From: Diadema setosum
Taxonomy: Eukaryota; Echinodermata; Echinoidea; Diadematoida; Diadematidae
DNA length: 64,000 bases
NCBI GenBank assembly: GCA_033980235.1
Contig: CM067075.1
Coordinates: 3,608,848 to 3,672,847 of the forward strand
Direction of reading: 5' to 3'
Part shown: positions 42,551-55,435 of the stretch, one piece after another
Layout: each line of letters starts with the position of its first letter
Position numbering within the stretch: the first letter of the stretch is position 1
Notes under the pieces: model-generated
Database searches by the model: none
What the model was told of the DNA's origin: nothing
Seen by the model: only the letters and a program-made list of their open reading frames with translations
Position numbers and translations under genes: made by a program

Positions 42551-42622
<72 letters not shown>
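42545..42622. repeat. (TA)n microsatellite at the 5' junction of a LINE
   Basis: Long TA run ending directly where LINE sequence begins at about 42,622. Confidence 0.9.
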
Positions 42623-42623
<1 letters not shown>

Positions 42624-43546
42624 GTTTAATAAATGTAAGATTTTGAAAATTAAAGATTTGTATTTTTTACAGCTTGGTCAGTTTATGTTTAATTACAATG
42701 CAAATGCACTTCCCAGTATTTTCAATTCAATGTTTCCACGGAACCAGTTTTTTCATAATTATCCCACTAGGCAATCTAATGAGTTTCATTTGCCCCTCCT
42801 GAGAACTTTATTAGCCCAGAGTACATTTATATACACCGGTCCTAGATTTTGGAATTCATTAAGCTGTGAAATAAAAAATTCCCCTTCTTTGCATTCTTTT
42901 AAGCGCAAGTTGAAATCATTTCTCTTAAATCCTCTCTGATATATTCTTTATCAGTTAGATCTCATCAACCTCAGGGTTCATTATCCATCCACCAATCTTT
43001 CGATCACTGGCTTCATTATTGCGTAATAGATTACGTGTTTTATTATGTAATAGCCATCAAATCCTTGCACAGCTACGTCCAGTACCAGCCCTCTGAAGCA
43101 CATTTTCAATCACCCCCTGTTCCATTTCCCTAGTTCAGCGTGTAGGCATTCTCTCTTTTTTCTTTTCCTTTCTCTCTCTCCATTCTTTCCGTCCTTTTTG
43201 TCAAGTCGTGTCATGTCTTTTGTATTTCTCCTGTCTTGTTCTGTTCTGTCGTAGTGTGATAAGTATTTGTAAATAAGTAATTCATAAGTTTGTTCATTTT
43301 TTGAGTGGTTCACAACATACAAGCTTGCTTTTTAGTGGACCTCTCAGTTCTTTTTTTTCTCAACTGAAGCATAACTTTGTACTTTTTTTCCAGTATGTGT
43401 TCTTTCGTTATCTGTATCATTTATCTTTTGCAAAGTCGAATGTTATGTTTATGATGTAATTCCAAATTTATTATGCGTTATGTTTTGTTGGAAAAAGAAG
43501 AATGAAAAATAAATGAATTGAATTGAATTGAATTGAATTGAATTGA
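42622..43546 (+). mobile_element. 5'-truncated CR1/L2-like LINE with intact RT C-terminus
   Basis: An open frame of 105 codons (42,622-42,939) encodes the end of a non-LTR reverse transcriptase: L-K-I-K-D-L-Y-F-L-Q-L-G-Q-F-M-F, N-Y-P-T-R-Q-S-N-E-F-H-L-P-L, then G-P-R-F-W-N-S-L and S-F-K-R-K-L-K-S-F-L-L. The Y-x-T-R-Q / H-L-P-L / G-P-x-x-W-N / F-K-R-x-L-K series is diagnostic of this region in CR1/L2/jockey-like ORF2. After the stop comes a 600 bp 3' UTR with ACAAGCTTGCTTTTTAGTGG (43,320) and a tail of six GAATT units. No stop within the coding remnant indicates a fairly young insertion. Confidence 0.9.
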
Positions 43547-43547
43547 A

Positions 43548-43550
43548 AAA

Positions 43551-43610
<60 letters not shown>

Positions 43611-43611
43611 T
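43548..43611. repeat. Compound (TA)n(TG)n microsatellite
   Basis: TA run then TG run immediately after the LINE tail, so TA repeats bracket the element. Confidence 0.9.
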
Positions 43612-44970
43612 TAATAGTCAACTCATTCATTTTCAAAATTTTCTTTGAGTATTTTTCATCCCTAAATCATGTAGGCCCTATACGTCAGTACAGACTCAGT
43701 CAACACTTGGTCAAGTTAAGTTGTACGATGGATGATATGGGTAGAACAGCATGAAGCTGTGTATTTAAAAGACAACAAAAAAAAAAAATGTTTTTGTACA
43801 GAATTCTTCTCACAGCTCACGCGGCCATAACTCACGAAACACATCCCTGTCGATGCTTAACGCGGCCAGAGATGTGACCAAATTCTTTCTCCTGCGGGTA
43901 AGGTCTCTTGGAAAACATGGAGAATTGAGCGTCTATAATGTCGAGCGGTAATTCAATGCAATATCGATTCGTATGCCGACCGTCACACGTGGGTGGACCC
44001 ATGGACTGTTTTACGCGAACGCTGTTCAGACGGAACGCGAGACCTGAATTTGCCTGTATCTTTTTTATGCATGCTTGTTTCTCGAGAAGAATGCGGCTTG
44101 AAAAGTAACTACGGATTTCGAAAGGGTGTATTCGCTACAGCAACTTTTCTAAAAGGGAACTTAATTGATACTTACTAATAGTATGTTATTTCCTGGTCAC
44201 ATTCCATGAGAATTGCCATTGACTTGCATATATTCAATGTATAATTCTTTCTTTCCTTTAAAACAACGTGACCGGTTTATTTCACACAGAGACAAATTCT
44301 TATGAAGTTGGGCATACCACTTTGAACGACAAACTTGATCTCCGCTGTAAGAATCATCACAAAGCAACCGTGATTGAGTTTAAATATAATTACTTTCTTA
44401 CATTTTGTGTTACAATGAAGGTTTTCTGATAATTGTATGGAAAAGAATTCATTTGATATTGGGAAAAAAATCTGAATGGATTTGCTTTGAATTGCCCGGT
44501 ACAAAGAGATCTATATGAAAAAAAAATATAAAAAAAAGGAAAGTAAATATGAATTGATTCCAACTGAATAACGTGCTGCAAAGAGAAAGATCTATATATG
44601 AGATAAAACAAAACATCTCTTGATCGAGAGCTGCAATTAACAATTCGAGCGTGGTCCTGCTTTTAGACAAACTGCCATACTACGAAGATGGCGAATGACT
44701 AACACTTGAATTTTACTTGCCAACTATCTTCTTTTTCAAACAGTATTGAAACTCAAATTTTTAGAGCACATTGTTCTAGAGTCTGTGGACGAATATATCG
44801 GAGAGAAAGTGAATGTGCCGTAACATTGTTATGTTATCTTGAGTTTGTAACTTTTTTTTTTTTTAACTTTGAAACAAGTGCTGTTCACGGATGCTTTTAA
44901 TGTCATTAGCATCATAAAATTTAAATGCTCAAGAGGTACCACAGATGAATTTTTCACAATTACATTTGCG
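43612..44970. other. No gene seen
   Basis: AT-rich unique sequence with A/T runs (43,779, 44,518, 44,852). Frames at 43,993-44,178 and 44,706-44,900 have no splice support. Confidence 0.4.
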
Positions 44971-45039
44971 GTATGTACATCCACGTGATCCACGTCTTAC
45001 AAGTTACGCTTGTCAGTGGATCACTCTTTTCCATTGCTC

Positions 45040-45200
45040 TAAAGTCTATAGCGACCACCTGCCGTATGCGACCACTGAACACAATGCCCCCAAGAGAAAA
45101 GCCAGGTTAACGACCCTGACTAAAGCGATCCCCTATCTACAATGGGCACTATTTTCGTCTCCCTTGAATGGCCACTATAGACAGGTTTGACTGTATTTAT
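45040..45200. mobile_element. Possible repeat with GCGACCAC units and CTATAGACAGGTTTGACTG end
   Basis: Several GCGACCACC-like units (TATAGCGACCACCTGCCGTA, TGCGACCACTG, AACGACCCTG, AGCGATCCCC) end in CACTATAGACAGGTTTGACT. The layout resembles dispersed repeats common in invertebrates, but no second copy lies in this window. Confidence 0.3.
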
Positions 45201-45465
45201 TATCATTTTTTTTTTGTTAGTTGCAATTACCAAGTGTGAGTTGCTTCTTCGTTATACATGTAATTAATTATCCGTACATACATTTTGCAATTTATTTCAT
45301 GACTTGTACTTCTTTCAACTTTTTTCTTACCAATATGGATTGACAAAAGCTTGCTTCGTATTTTGTGTTTACTCTTTCTTTGATGAAAATATAAGTATCA
45401 TTGGATCGAATTAAAATAAATATGAATAATGCTTACAATGTATGTTAAGAAATTATCATCTTGTG

Positions 45466-45472
45466 TGTATGT

Positions 45473-45530
<58 letters not shown>
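45466..45530. repeat. (TG)n microsatellite
   Basis: About 28 TG units after a TGTATG lead-in. Confidence 0.95.
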
Positions 45531-45533
<3 letters not shown>

Positions 45534-46880
45534 GCACTCGGCAACTCCGTCGGCTGAAATTCATTTATTTCAAAGTATAACAAATAACATCTGAATAATG
45601 AAAGTCATTTTGAAGTGGCCCACTTCAAAAATGCACTATTCAAAAGGAAAAAGAATTCTTCACAAATAGACGCAGGAGACAGGAATAGAAATCTACCCGA
45701 AATCATCGTTAAGTCTTCAATCGACCTTTTTTTTTTCTCTCCCCCATTTCTGAAGAGAAATTTGATTCCACTGTCCTCTAGCGCAACTTCTCCCTCTTCC
45801 TTGTTGGTGTTTAATCACCGAGCTATCGCATTTCTTTCTCTTTGATTTCGCGTGTTTGCCTTTTCTTCTGTTCATAGCCGACCCAGTCTAATAGCTCAGA
45901 GCCTAAAGTCTGTCTCCGGTATGTGAGCTAAAAATACTGTGTGTCAAAAGTGGGTCGAGATTCATGCGGACCCGATATCGAGTTTCTTCTGTAGAACTAG
46001 AGAGAGACAGAACGAGTGAAGAAGAAGAAGAAGAAGAAGAAGAAGAAGAAGAGAGGTATATGAGATAGCAGTGGAGAAACGCTGAAAATAAAACAAGAGT
46101 GAGAGAGAGAGAGAAAGGGGGAGGGATATAAAAAAGTTGGGAGAGAAATCTGCATAATATGCTTCAGGAGGAATGTGTGCTTGTGTATTGAGGAAAGAGT
46201 CCATGGAAGAGACGTGTCACAATCAGAAGTGAAGATTAAAAAAAAAATAAGTGTATTTCCAAGAAGGGGATAACTTCTTACGACAACATCTTAGGGGAAC
46301 TGACACGGTCTTAAAAAAGGAAAGAGAAAATCACGAAGTTGAAGAAAATACTGAAGAATCACATCCAGTTGGACGCCATGGGAGACCAGTGACTAGTGCA
46401 GCGGAATATGGGCTATCTATAGCCATCTTCTCAGATGGAAATGAAACAAACAAACAAACACAATTATAGACACCAGAGTTAGCTCGAGAAATAATGTGCT
46501 AGTGTGACAGCTTTATATTGGCAGCCTGTAGGTATGAACGACATTTTAGTCCATTATCCATATTAGCCAGTGTTTGGGGCTATGCCTTCACTGTCATCCC
46601 GTTTCTCGTATTCATTATAGAAGCTTTTGATCTCTATGGATCATGCAATTTTACACGAATAAGACCCTGATGAACGCTTTCCATTATGGCAACACTCATG
46701 TCGTAATTGCATGAATTTATTCTTTCTGCAGACGAGAAAAATGAAAGGAGCGGTGAGGCCATTACTCCTTTTTTCTCTCCCTCTGCATTACACGTGCGTC
46801 CTATCTCTCGGTAGATATATTCACTGCAGTATATAATACTGTAATGTACTATAATTTTATGTTACAATATGATATAATAC
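45531..46880. other. No gene seen; (GAA)n at 46,021-46,051
   Basis: A trinucleotide AGA run of about ten units, GA-rich sequence to 46,130, and a short (CAAA)n at 46,447-46,459. From about 46,720 a segment with ATGAAAGGAGCGGTG and TCTCTCCCTC recurs at 46,968 (see the tandem pair). No exon. Confidence 0.45.
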
Positions 46881-46908
46881 AATCATGATAGATTATATAC
46901 ATATATAT

Positions 46909-46951
<43 letters not shown>

Positions 46952-47120
46952 ATCAATTGCAGACGAAAATGAAAGGACCGGTGCATTCATTGCTCCTTCT
47001 TTCTCTCCCTCTATATTACACACGCGTCCTATCTCTCGGTAGATATATTCACTTGAGTATAATGGGATTATAATACTGTAATGTACTATAATAATTATGT
47101 TACAATATGATACAATATAA
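46725..47120. repeat. Tandem duplication (~235 bp) separated by CA/TA repeats
   Basis: GCAGACGAGAAAAATGAAAG ... TCTCTCGGTAGATATATTCA ... TACTGTAATGTACTATAA at 46,728-46,880 recurs at 46,960-47,120. A CA/TA microsatellite lies between. Confidence 0.75.
46911..46950. repeat. (CA)n(TA)n microsatellite
   Basis: CA run then TA run. Confidence 0.9.
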
Positions 47121-47176
47121 TCATAATGTTATATATAATTATATATATAATATGTATATATATTGTATATTATATA

Positions 47177-47180
<4 letters not shown>

Positions 47181-47229
<49 letters not shown>
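47181..47229. repeat. (TG)n microsatellite
   Basis: About 24 TG units following AT-rich simple sequence. Confidence 0.95.
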
Positions 47230-47232
<3 letters not shown>

Positions 47233-47288
47233 CCTTCTTTATAATCCGAAGAAATAGAAAAAGTTATGAATTTTTAGTATTTGCGCAG

Positions 47289-47705
47289 TCACTGCTGGAT
47301 GAGAAGACTACTACAGTGTATGATGTCACGCGCGTACAACGAGAGTGTTTTACAAAACTTTTCTTTTATGATAAAGTGCACTTTTCTTTGACTTGCTACT
47401 GACGTATGTTGAGGGTATAATATTATTCTCCCCGCTTTCCGAAAGAAAAAAGTCGAGTGTTCTTTTGTTATGCGAGAAAAGTAAAAATGTGTTGAATTTT
47501 ATTTATTCTTTCTTTATATCGTTATACACATGTGATATCATAGGCTATAGTCGTCTTCTCATCCAGCCGTGACCATGGTGACTGAGCAGAAACTTCAAAC
47601 ATTCATAACTTTTGAACGGATTGTCTGATTTTCCTCAAACTGTCACTGATGTAAGAAACATTATGGGTTATTCGTCCACCACGTATCCTTGTGAAAGGAA
47701 TATTC
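47289..47705. mobile_element. GTCGCATGG/CATCCAGC foldback repeat, copy 2
   Basis: The left arm GCTGGATGAGAAGACTACTA (47,293) is inverted at 47,548-47,566 (CGTCTTCTCATCCAGC). Inner sequence such as TTTATTCTTTCTTTATATCG and outer sequence such as AACTTTTGAACGGATTGTCT match 13,526-14,000. No coding sequence. Confidence 0.6.
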
Positions 47706-49425
47706 TACAGTATAACATAATAAGAGAATGAACCTGCAGCTTTGGACTAGGAAATGCCTGTCACGTGGTCTGAATTACTGGAAACCTCACTCCACTTGCG
47801 TCTCGGCAAAGCTAAGAATTTGCTAAAAAATGACCACAAAGACAGTTTACATTAGATAATCATAAGTGTAATTCGATATCAATTAACCAAAGAAATTTAT
47901 AAATAAATGTGTAATTCTTGGAATATTTGATCTTTTAAATGGGGGGGGGGGGGGGATTCCTTCACCCACGTATAATGCGCTAAGTGCTATCGCTGCGTGC
48001 TGAAGCGATGTTCACGGCGTTTTTAATGACGTAGTCGCTTAGAATATGACCAATTCAGTTCAAAGAAAGTGTGCTTGTCACACTGACTGGCCATGCCCAT
48101 GCTGTGTCCAGGAACTCGCCCGAATAGAAGATTGTTTACTGTTGGCCTGTATGACTGTCTTCACGTTTACTAGGCGTCCACAGTCCATGTTATTGCATTG
48201 TGGAAAGTGTTTATACCTATAAGAGAAATGAAGAACAGGCAAGAAGTGCATACTTCTCTTTCATTGATATTGAAAAAGAAACGTCAGTTTGACATATACC
48301 TGTCAGCATTCTATAATTATTAAAACGGAGAGAACTATACAGATGGTCGGACGTGTATTTATTGCTTTTCAAACCAATCAAGATGTTTCTCTGGCAGGGC
48401 TAATTTTACAGGGCTCTCAAATTGCTGTGTATCAATAAAGATCTGGACATTAGGTTCCAATAAGACATACGACAGAGAACAGGGGCAAATTGAAACAAAC
48501 ATACAAACAAATCCGGCTAATTCCTCCAAATGAAGCATTGTTGAGCTGCGCATCCGTTCGTTTTTGTCTCAATGTTTATTTCCGAATCTCCCTCTATCGA
48601 TCATTTTAAATGACGTATTAGAGTGATAGAAAATTATCTCCGTCCCAGTCGTCTGTTTATCCAGTTGGCTTGCGAGTCTGCGGTCTATTACCCATCAGTA
48701 TACGAGATGAAACCGCGCTACCATTCCTCGGCTAAACGCACCAGAGAGGCAATTTGAAATTATTGCAGCTGTAACCATGGCAACCGTCACTCAGCATCAA
48801 CTCCGGAGAAAGAGATGCCATGGAATAAAGATGCAGAGTACATAGCGACTCAAGGGGAATCGTTCTTCTTTTATCAATATATTTTGAAAATTTTCATGAC
48901 AGACGGAGACATGTTTCTCAAAAACAACCGGCTGGTAAAAAGTGTCTTAAACGAACCATATATTCATAAATTTACAGACCACAAACCTTCCAGAAATATC
49001 TATGTCTTGTTGTTAAACTGGACGGTACACTCAAGATTTTATTTATTATTTTCATCCATACTATTCCGAGGCTGACTGTTCAAGACAGATTACCATGAAT
49101 TTATTAAACAGGGATGGGGATGTATATATCAACCAGTTATAAGATTTCAGCATGACGGGCAGTTTTATCACGACTTAAGACGGTTTTACATAGTTGACCC
49201 TTGTCATGCTTGTCGGTGCTGTGGTTAGAGCACCATTTTATAAAAAAAAAATTTATAGATTGAGAATTCACGTAGCAACCTCACAACCATTCAGGAGGCA
49301 AGATTCATGTCGCCATTTTAATGACAGCCTCCATTCCAGCGAAAGGTGCCAAGGGAACATTTTTTTATTATTTTTTTATTTTTTACTGAAATGGGGCCGA
49401 GATGGTGCTTCACCAGTAAGGTCAT
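47706..49425. other. No gene seen; G-run at 47,941-47,955
   Basis: Mixed-composition unique DNA. Minus-strand frame 48,553-48,359 and plus-strand frame 48,815-49,075 carry no recognisable domain or splice sites. Confidence 0.4.
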
Positions 49426-49429
49426 AGTG

Positions 49430-49475
<46 letters not shown>

Positions 49476-49476
49476 C
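49430..49476. repeat. (CAA)n microsatellite
   Basis: About 15 CAA/ACA units, followed by weaker CAACAA words to 49,516. Confidence 0.95.
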
Positions 49477-49712
49477 CGAACGAAACTCATATACACCACA
49501 AGAAAAAACAACAACAGATGAGACGTCGAACATAATGAAAACACGTGCATTCTAGAAAAGTGAGCGAAATGCATTCGGATTTCAGCTATCACAACATCTT
49601 GGCCGTGCATATGATGAAACAAAAATGGGTAGACAAGGTATTAGAGAAAAATTCTCTCATAAAACATTGATGTTTGCAATATCATCTCTCTTTTTACACA
49701 CACACAATATAT

Positions 49713-49717
49713 ATTAC

Positions 49718-49748
<31 letters not shown>

Positions 49749-49757
49749 CATACATAC

Positions 49758-49795
<38 letters not shown>

Positions 49796-49920
49796 TATAT
49801 ATATAATCATATAGATATAGATATGTATATGTATGCTACATATAGATATATATCTGTATATATATATTTTTTTTTTGTATTTTTTTTTTTTTAGATAGAT
49901 AGATATATAGATGTATATAA
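49713..49920. repeat. TA and TATACATA simple-repeat block
   Basis: Two TA runs with CATACATA between, then AT-rich simple sequence and T-runs to 49,890. Confidence 0.9.
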
Positions 49921-50640
49921 TCCATTGCCGAAGTCACATATCCGGTTTTGCAGCACATTGACAGGTTGTATTCTAAATGGACTCCTACGTCTGATTCTTC
50001 TCATGGATTAGAATAAACCTTCTTGTCACGTACGTGTCAATATTGATTATTCATTTTAGATGCAAAGTACAACACCGGAGGGATTCTCTCTCGCTCTCCT
50101 TTTAAATACAAAACACCCTACACACTCTTAATAAAGAAAAAAAGATGCCTTGTAACGGTAAATTATCCCTCTTGTCCCCCAAATGCCCTGGTAGATCGCA
50201 TATTTATGACGCCACTAAGCCATTCCCGTCACCAAACGAGCAAACATGAAGATGTTGGGAGTATAGGGGGAGACACAAATGTCGTCCGTTTGACTTTATT
50301 CCGCCTTCTGTTTTTACCCTTCGGCTCTGTGCGGAGCGAAATGCGCGTAACATCATCGACGCCTCGGAGCTTCGGTGGGAAAAGAAATTTCAGAGTCGGT
50401 TGTTATTACACCCTGTTTATATAACAATTGCAAGTACCCCCATGTTGAAATAGGCCCTTAGCGTGTGTAATGAGCCGAATAAATGCACTTAACGGTAGGA
50501 GAAGACGTGGTCTGTGGAGCAGCTCTGGACACAGCTTGGGTAAATATAAAACAATTTGAAAACCATCCGTTTTGAGGCCATGTGGTTTCAGAGCGATTTA
50601 TTGCTATATGGGTAAAGGCTAGGTAGTGCTGGGCAACTAT
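49921..50640. other. No gene seen
   Basis: Unique sequence of mixed GC; frame 50,206-50,424 lacks splice support. Confidence 0.4.
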
Positions 50641-51008
50641 GTCAATACCTAGGCGGGCAGAACGGGGCTGAAATTTGTGCAATTTGACCGAAAGGACAGT
50701 TAGAGACATATCTTGCATGATGAACAGAGTGGCTATTGCTGCACAAAATTTGATAAGTGTGAAGAGTTCAAGTTTTTTTTCCTCTAGGAATCTGTCGTTA
50801 TCCACTTTCGATCAAATGCCAAGAAATTTTTCTTCACCCGGCTCTTTGACTGCGAGCAATACCTGAGTCGTTTCTTAAAAAGACTTAATTGCATCTCCTC
50901 GGTTGCATCAACTGTATCATTCGAAAAATGCATGCCCAATTTCACACATTATCTTGTATATTCTGTTAAAAAAAAAGAAAATGAAATTTGAATTGAATTG
51001 AATTGAAT
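50641..51008 (+). mobile_element. LINE 3' end with GAATT tail
   Basis: Ends TTAAAAAAAAAGAAAATGAA then four AATTG units at 50,988-51,008, the tail type of the 42,622-43,546 element. Upstream sequence has no readable RT remnant. Confidence 0.4.
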
Positions 51009-51189
51009 GGAAGATATATTGAAAAAATCAATGGACCAATAAGCGATTTAGAGATTAACAATGAGGGTTTTAAAAGTGTACCAGTTTTTGATAAATGAAT
51101 AAACAAATAAACAACTCCATGAATTAAATTTGTATGCCGACTTGTGTCTGCGAAGATTTCACCACTCTGATAGTCATGATGTCATCGAA

Positions 51190-51245
51190 AAAATAATCAA
51201 TCAATCAATCAATCGATCAATCGATCAATCAATCAATCATTCAAC

Positions 51246-51325
<80 letters not shown>
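51190..51325. repeat. (CAAT)n microsatellite
   Basis: About 30 tetranucleotide units with CGAT and CAAC variants near 51,215-51,250. Confidence 0.95.
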
Positions 51326-51326
<1 letters not shown>

Positions 51327-54278
51327 TTGAAGTTACACTAATGTAATATCGTACATAAATGCAAGTCCGGATGCTGTCCCCACACGATAATGAAGATTTC
51401 TTGACAATAGTCTGTATTTGATATTAGACTAAAACATAATATAGAAACAGTCAAAATATCTCTCGTACAAATTGAAAAAAAAAGTATTATAAATTAATTG
51501 TACTGATAACATGAAAACTTTATACAAATGAGATGAAAATAAGCTAGACACAACTTAAGAAGTCCTTTTAGTTTGTTCGTTACGTATTGCATTATATACT
51601 TATTTGATATACTTTAGACTATGGTGATACTATCGTAGCTATCAATATTTACCTTTAAATGGGTAGATACAATTAGTATGTGTGTATTATTGGGTATGAC
51701 GAATTACAGGACAATTCGAAAATTCAAAAAAAAAAGGACAATTCTGCACCAGAAAGAATTTAATTAACAAAAACTAAGTATTTACAAGTACAACAATAAG
51801 AATCCAACCAAAACCAATAAAAGATAAGGAAGATATGTTATACATTATGGATAGATTCATGAACAGTTTATTAGAATATGCAAATAAATGAACTGATGAT
51901 GTCATCACCTCACGATTTTCCATTGATCATGAACAAAAAAAAAAATACGAACATTAAATTTTCCGGTTCAAAAATATGATACATAATGTTATTCGTGGCT
52001 GAATAACTTCAAAATGACAAACAGTCAGATAAATTGAGACTAGAGACTGGGATATAAATACTTATAAAAGAAAAATCTAGAAACTTCTAGATTCTGTGTA
52101 CAAAATAATGGTTATTTGGGAGATTATGACGTCATCAACGCACTCATGTGAATATTCATACTCACTGTTCAATATCTTTTTTCTGTAAATTACCGAAACT
52201 TGAAATTTTCATAAATTCCTCAATTTTTATCCGACGCTGATCAAATTTTCCTGTTGTGCTTCCAACATTTCTCTTTCTTTTCAGACTATACCTTTAACTG
52301 ACCCAGGATTGTCCTTTAACAACGATAGCGAGACAAGTGCCTCACATGGTTCGCTGCCATTTCACACAACAGACAATAAAAGTGGATATTAAAGGCATAA
52401 TTTACCATTTGCAGCTATGAAGCAAAAACCCAGCATTAGTGTTTAAAATAGTTCTGAAATGTGAGATAGGGATAGAAACACCCACTGTCAAAATTTGAAT
52501 CCGTATAATCGATGTTAAGTATTGTTGAATACACAAAATGTGAACAATAGTTAAAATAAAAATGTTTCCAAACTAAACCGTCTACAGTTATGGTTTATTG
52601 AGAAAAATACTGATATCTCCTTTAAATATATTCTACTCTTTACTGCGAAAATTCTATATGGTAGGATGTTTGTGACACAACAGACCTGCACATATGCATC
52701 AAAATAATGTGATACCTGTATCTTGAAAATTTGTTTAATCACTTCTCCCAAAGCTAAACAGTACCTTAAAGATTTTAACCCTTGTGGTGTTAGAAGTACT
52801 ACTAGTCTCCACATTCGTGTACATGATTATCATCCGCGTGATTTGACGGGAAACAACGTTTTCACGTCACCTTAAATGACGTCCTTGGAAATACTAAAAC
52901 CTTAAATGACGTCTTGGGAAATAATCACCTTAAAAATTCACAAACGCACCGTAGCTTTATGATAGCATGTAACGACGGATGGTGATGGTAATAATTTATC
53001 AATTATAACAATGGCAATGATAATGTCGCAATACAGTAATTACAGTGCTGAAAATATATGTTACTACTTAAAATGATAATAATAATTCAATGCTAATGAT
53101 CAGTAGTTGATCTGTAGTACTAGTTGAAGTAGTTGTTGTATAGAGATGGAATATAATGCTATATTGATTTTGGGCGTCTGGACGACACCCGAGCTTCATT
53201 GAGGCAATACAAGGATCTCTCAAACCTTTTTGCTACCCCTTTGTACAGACCCGAAGACAGATTGAGTTGCTGGAGAGATGCACACACTTTCCTGACTCTA
53301 TTTTTCCACCAATATATAAAGCTTCACGTCTAATTCGGAGAGTCTATGATTGTGAATCAGTTACTCTCAGACTGCTGCTGTCTGTTTTCTGGCTGAGATA
53401 TTTCTTCGATTTATTGCACAGATTTCTTCTGAGATCTACGGTCGAGCCGAAACGGACAATGCCACGTCATCTTATTAAGCCTTTCAAGCTGTGGTTTTTG
53501 TTTTGTTTTCAGTTAAAGAGAAACATTAATCGGTAGTCTGGTAGGATAGAAAACAATTTAGTCCGAGAGAATATGCTGTTTCAATCATTATTGACTTAAT
53601 ACATTTTCAGTCATTATATCCTATAGTAGTCTACTTTCTTAAATGCTAACTTAAAGAACCGCATTCGCATATCGTCTTTTGAAATCAATCGAGGACATAA
53701 CAGCAACATGGTATTCATATTTAATATCCCCATATTCATAAGTAACCGCCTCTGTTGTATAAAAGTTGAGATCAAGCAGATGAATCTACAGGTCTACGAA
53801 TAATCATTTCTAATTGGCTTAAACCTGACTTAGGTTTGATTGCCTTCTTTTATGCAACAGAGCTTAGAAATACCTTAAGAAGATTTGCTACGATGAGCCA
53901 AAGGAGAAACACGCACAACATGTCTAAATTAAGTGTTTGACAAAAAATGCATGTAGGCCTAATATTTGTCCCATGAAACGTAACGCCATTCTAACGAGAG
54001 AAGTTGTGTGTTTTCATGAATCCCGACATTTAACATGAATTGTAACCTCTCCTATAGGCACTTGAATTATAGTTACAGTGTAGCTGTACCGTATTTTTTT
54101 TTTCGGAAGTAATTACTTACGTGATTACTCTTCAAAGGCCTGCCTCTTACAGAATTGTATTCTTTCATGATTATACATGACAGAATTGTTCTAAATGTCG
54201 GTATGTTTTCAAGCCTCATCTCTAATAGATGCGCGATGAATCTACTGGATTTATCTAAATCTATTTGTTCTTTCCATA

Positions 54279-54280
<2 letters not shown>
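51326..54280. other. No gene seen
   Basis: Three kilobases of AT-rich unique DNA. A short direct repeat, ACCTTAAATGACGTC (52,869 and 52,900), is the only local structure noted. Frames at 52,551-52,814 (minus) and 53,267-53,536 (plus) have no splice or domain support. Confidence 0.4.

Positions 54281-54336
<56 letters not shown>
54281..54336. repeat. (TA)n microsatellite
   Basis: About 27 TA units. Confidence 0.95.
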
Positions 54337-54339
<3 letters not shown>

Positions 54340-54867
54340 TGTTGTTGTTTTTGTTGATGTTGTTTTCCAAACTGGAGAATGAATCAAGTTTCCAGTCAGG
54401 AATCCAACCGTTACCTGTGAATCCAGTATCACATAAAGTAGGAACCATTTTCCTGTTATATTTACATTTTTTTTTTAATACGGCACTGAGATTCTGGCAA
54501 AAAATCCTGCAGTGATTTATACTTAAGATTTCTCAAACCAGCTCTAATCGGTTTTTTCCCTTGTTTCCTTTCTTTTTTCCTTGACCGTCGACCTTTAGAT
54601 GATATGCAAGAATAAATGACGCTCTACTATTCAACGGCTGTTCACATTAGAAATTGTGATATTTTGTATTGACGTTCTACGGGTTGTGTACATAGGGGAA
54701 AGTGGATGTTGGACATACTCTTCTGTCTTAAGTAAAACGCAAACTTATGTACAGGTGTGTAAAGCGGACCACCACACACATTTCAAATATCATTTCGTTT
54801 AGATGTAGCTTTGGGACTCGAGAGGATCATTTACATGCCCAGAGCTGCCGGCATGCAGGAAACATGG

Positions 54868-55435
54868 TTACAGTTCGTTTTTCCGAAGGTTCGTTATTCA
54901 CAAGGTTAGTAACAAAAAAAAAAATGAAATCAGATTCGTTATTTCGAGGGTTCGTTAATCAGTAAATGAAAAATGTTCGTTCTGCCGAAGGTTCGATTAT
55001 CCGAAAACGCAATAAGATTTGAAGGGTTTGTTTGCAAAAACCGATAAGTCCATTTTTGAAGATTTTGAAGTGCGATCTATGTCATAAAGTTCAAAATAAT
55101 ACCTTTTAAATGATATATTGGTCACTACATATAATGGTATATTTCTAAAGTTATGGCCAAAAGAAGCAAAAATTTTCTTATTATTCTCTTTATTTTTCTT
55201 GACCTTTAATCGCAAATATCTCCATTTGACAAATATGGACTTATCGGTTTTTGCAAACAAACTCTTCAATTTTGTACTTTTCTTTTCATTTTTGGATGAA
55301 CAAACTTTATTTCCTCTATCGGATTAACGAACGTGCAGGATTTTTTTTTTCGTTCATTTTCGGAATTTCGAACATTCTGAATAACGAACCTGTGATTTCA
55401 TTTTCAGATTACTGAATCTTCGGAATAACGAGCAT
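54868..55435. repeat. TTCCGAAGGTTCGT-type motif array, copy D, split by a MITE
   Basis: Left part (54,868-55,020) has TTTTTCCGAAGGTTCGTTAT, TTATTTCGAGGGTTCGTTAA and TCTGCCGAAGGTTCGATTAT. Right part (55,268-55,435) has the inverse forms GGATTAACGAACGTGC, TGAATAACGAACC and ATCTTCGGAATAACGAGC. Left units point one way and right units the other, so the array is itself a large inverted repeat with the MITE near its centre. Confidence 0.7.
55021..55267 (-). mobile_element. GAAGAGTTTGTTTGC MITE, copy 2 (247 bp)
   Basis: Terminal repeats GAAGGGTTTGTTTGCAAAAA and TTTTTGCAAACAAACTCTTC, arms about 38 bp including CCGATAAGTCCAT. The interior is the reverse complement of 16,170-16,397 with TTTAAATGATATATTGGTCA conserved. 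Confidence 0.85.

Noticed and set aside
51190..51325. Regular repeats as a CRISPR-like array
   Set aside because: They are contiguous tetranucleotide units without spacers, in a eukaryotic genome.
53267..53536. 89-codon plus-strand frame
   Set aside because: No domain, splice sites or neighbours; likely chance.
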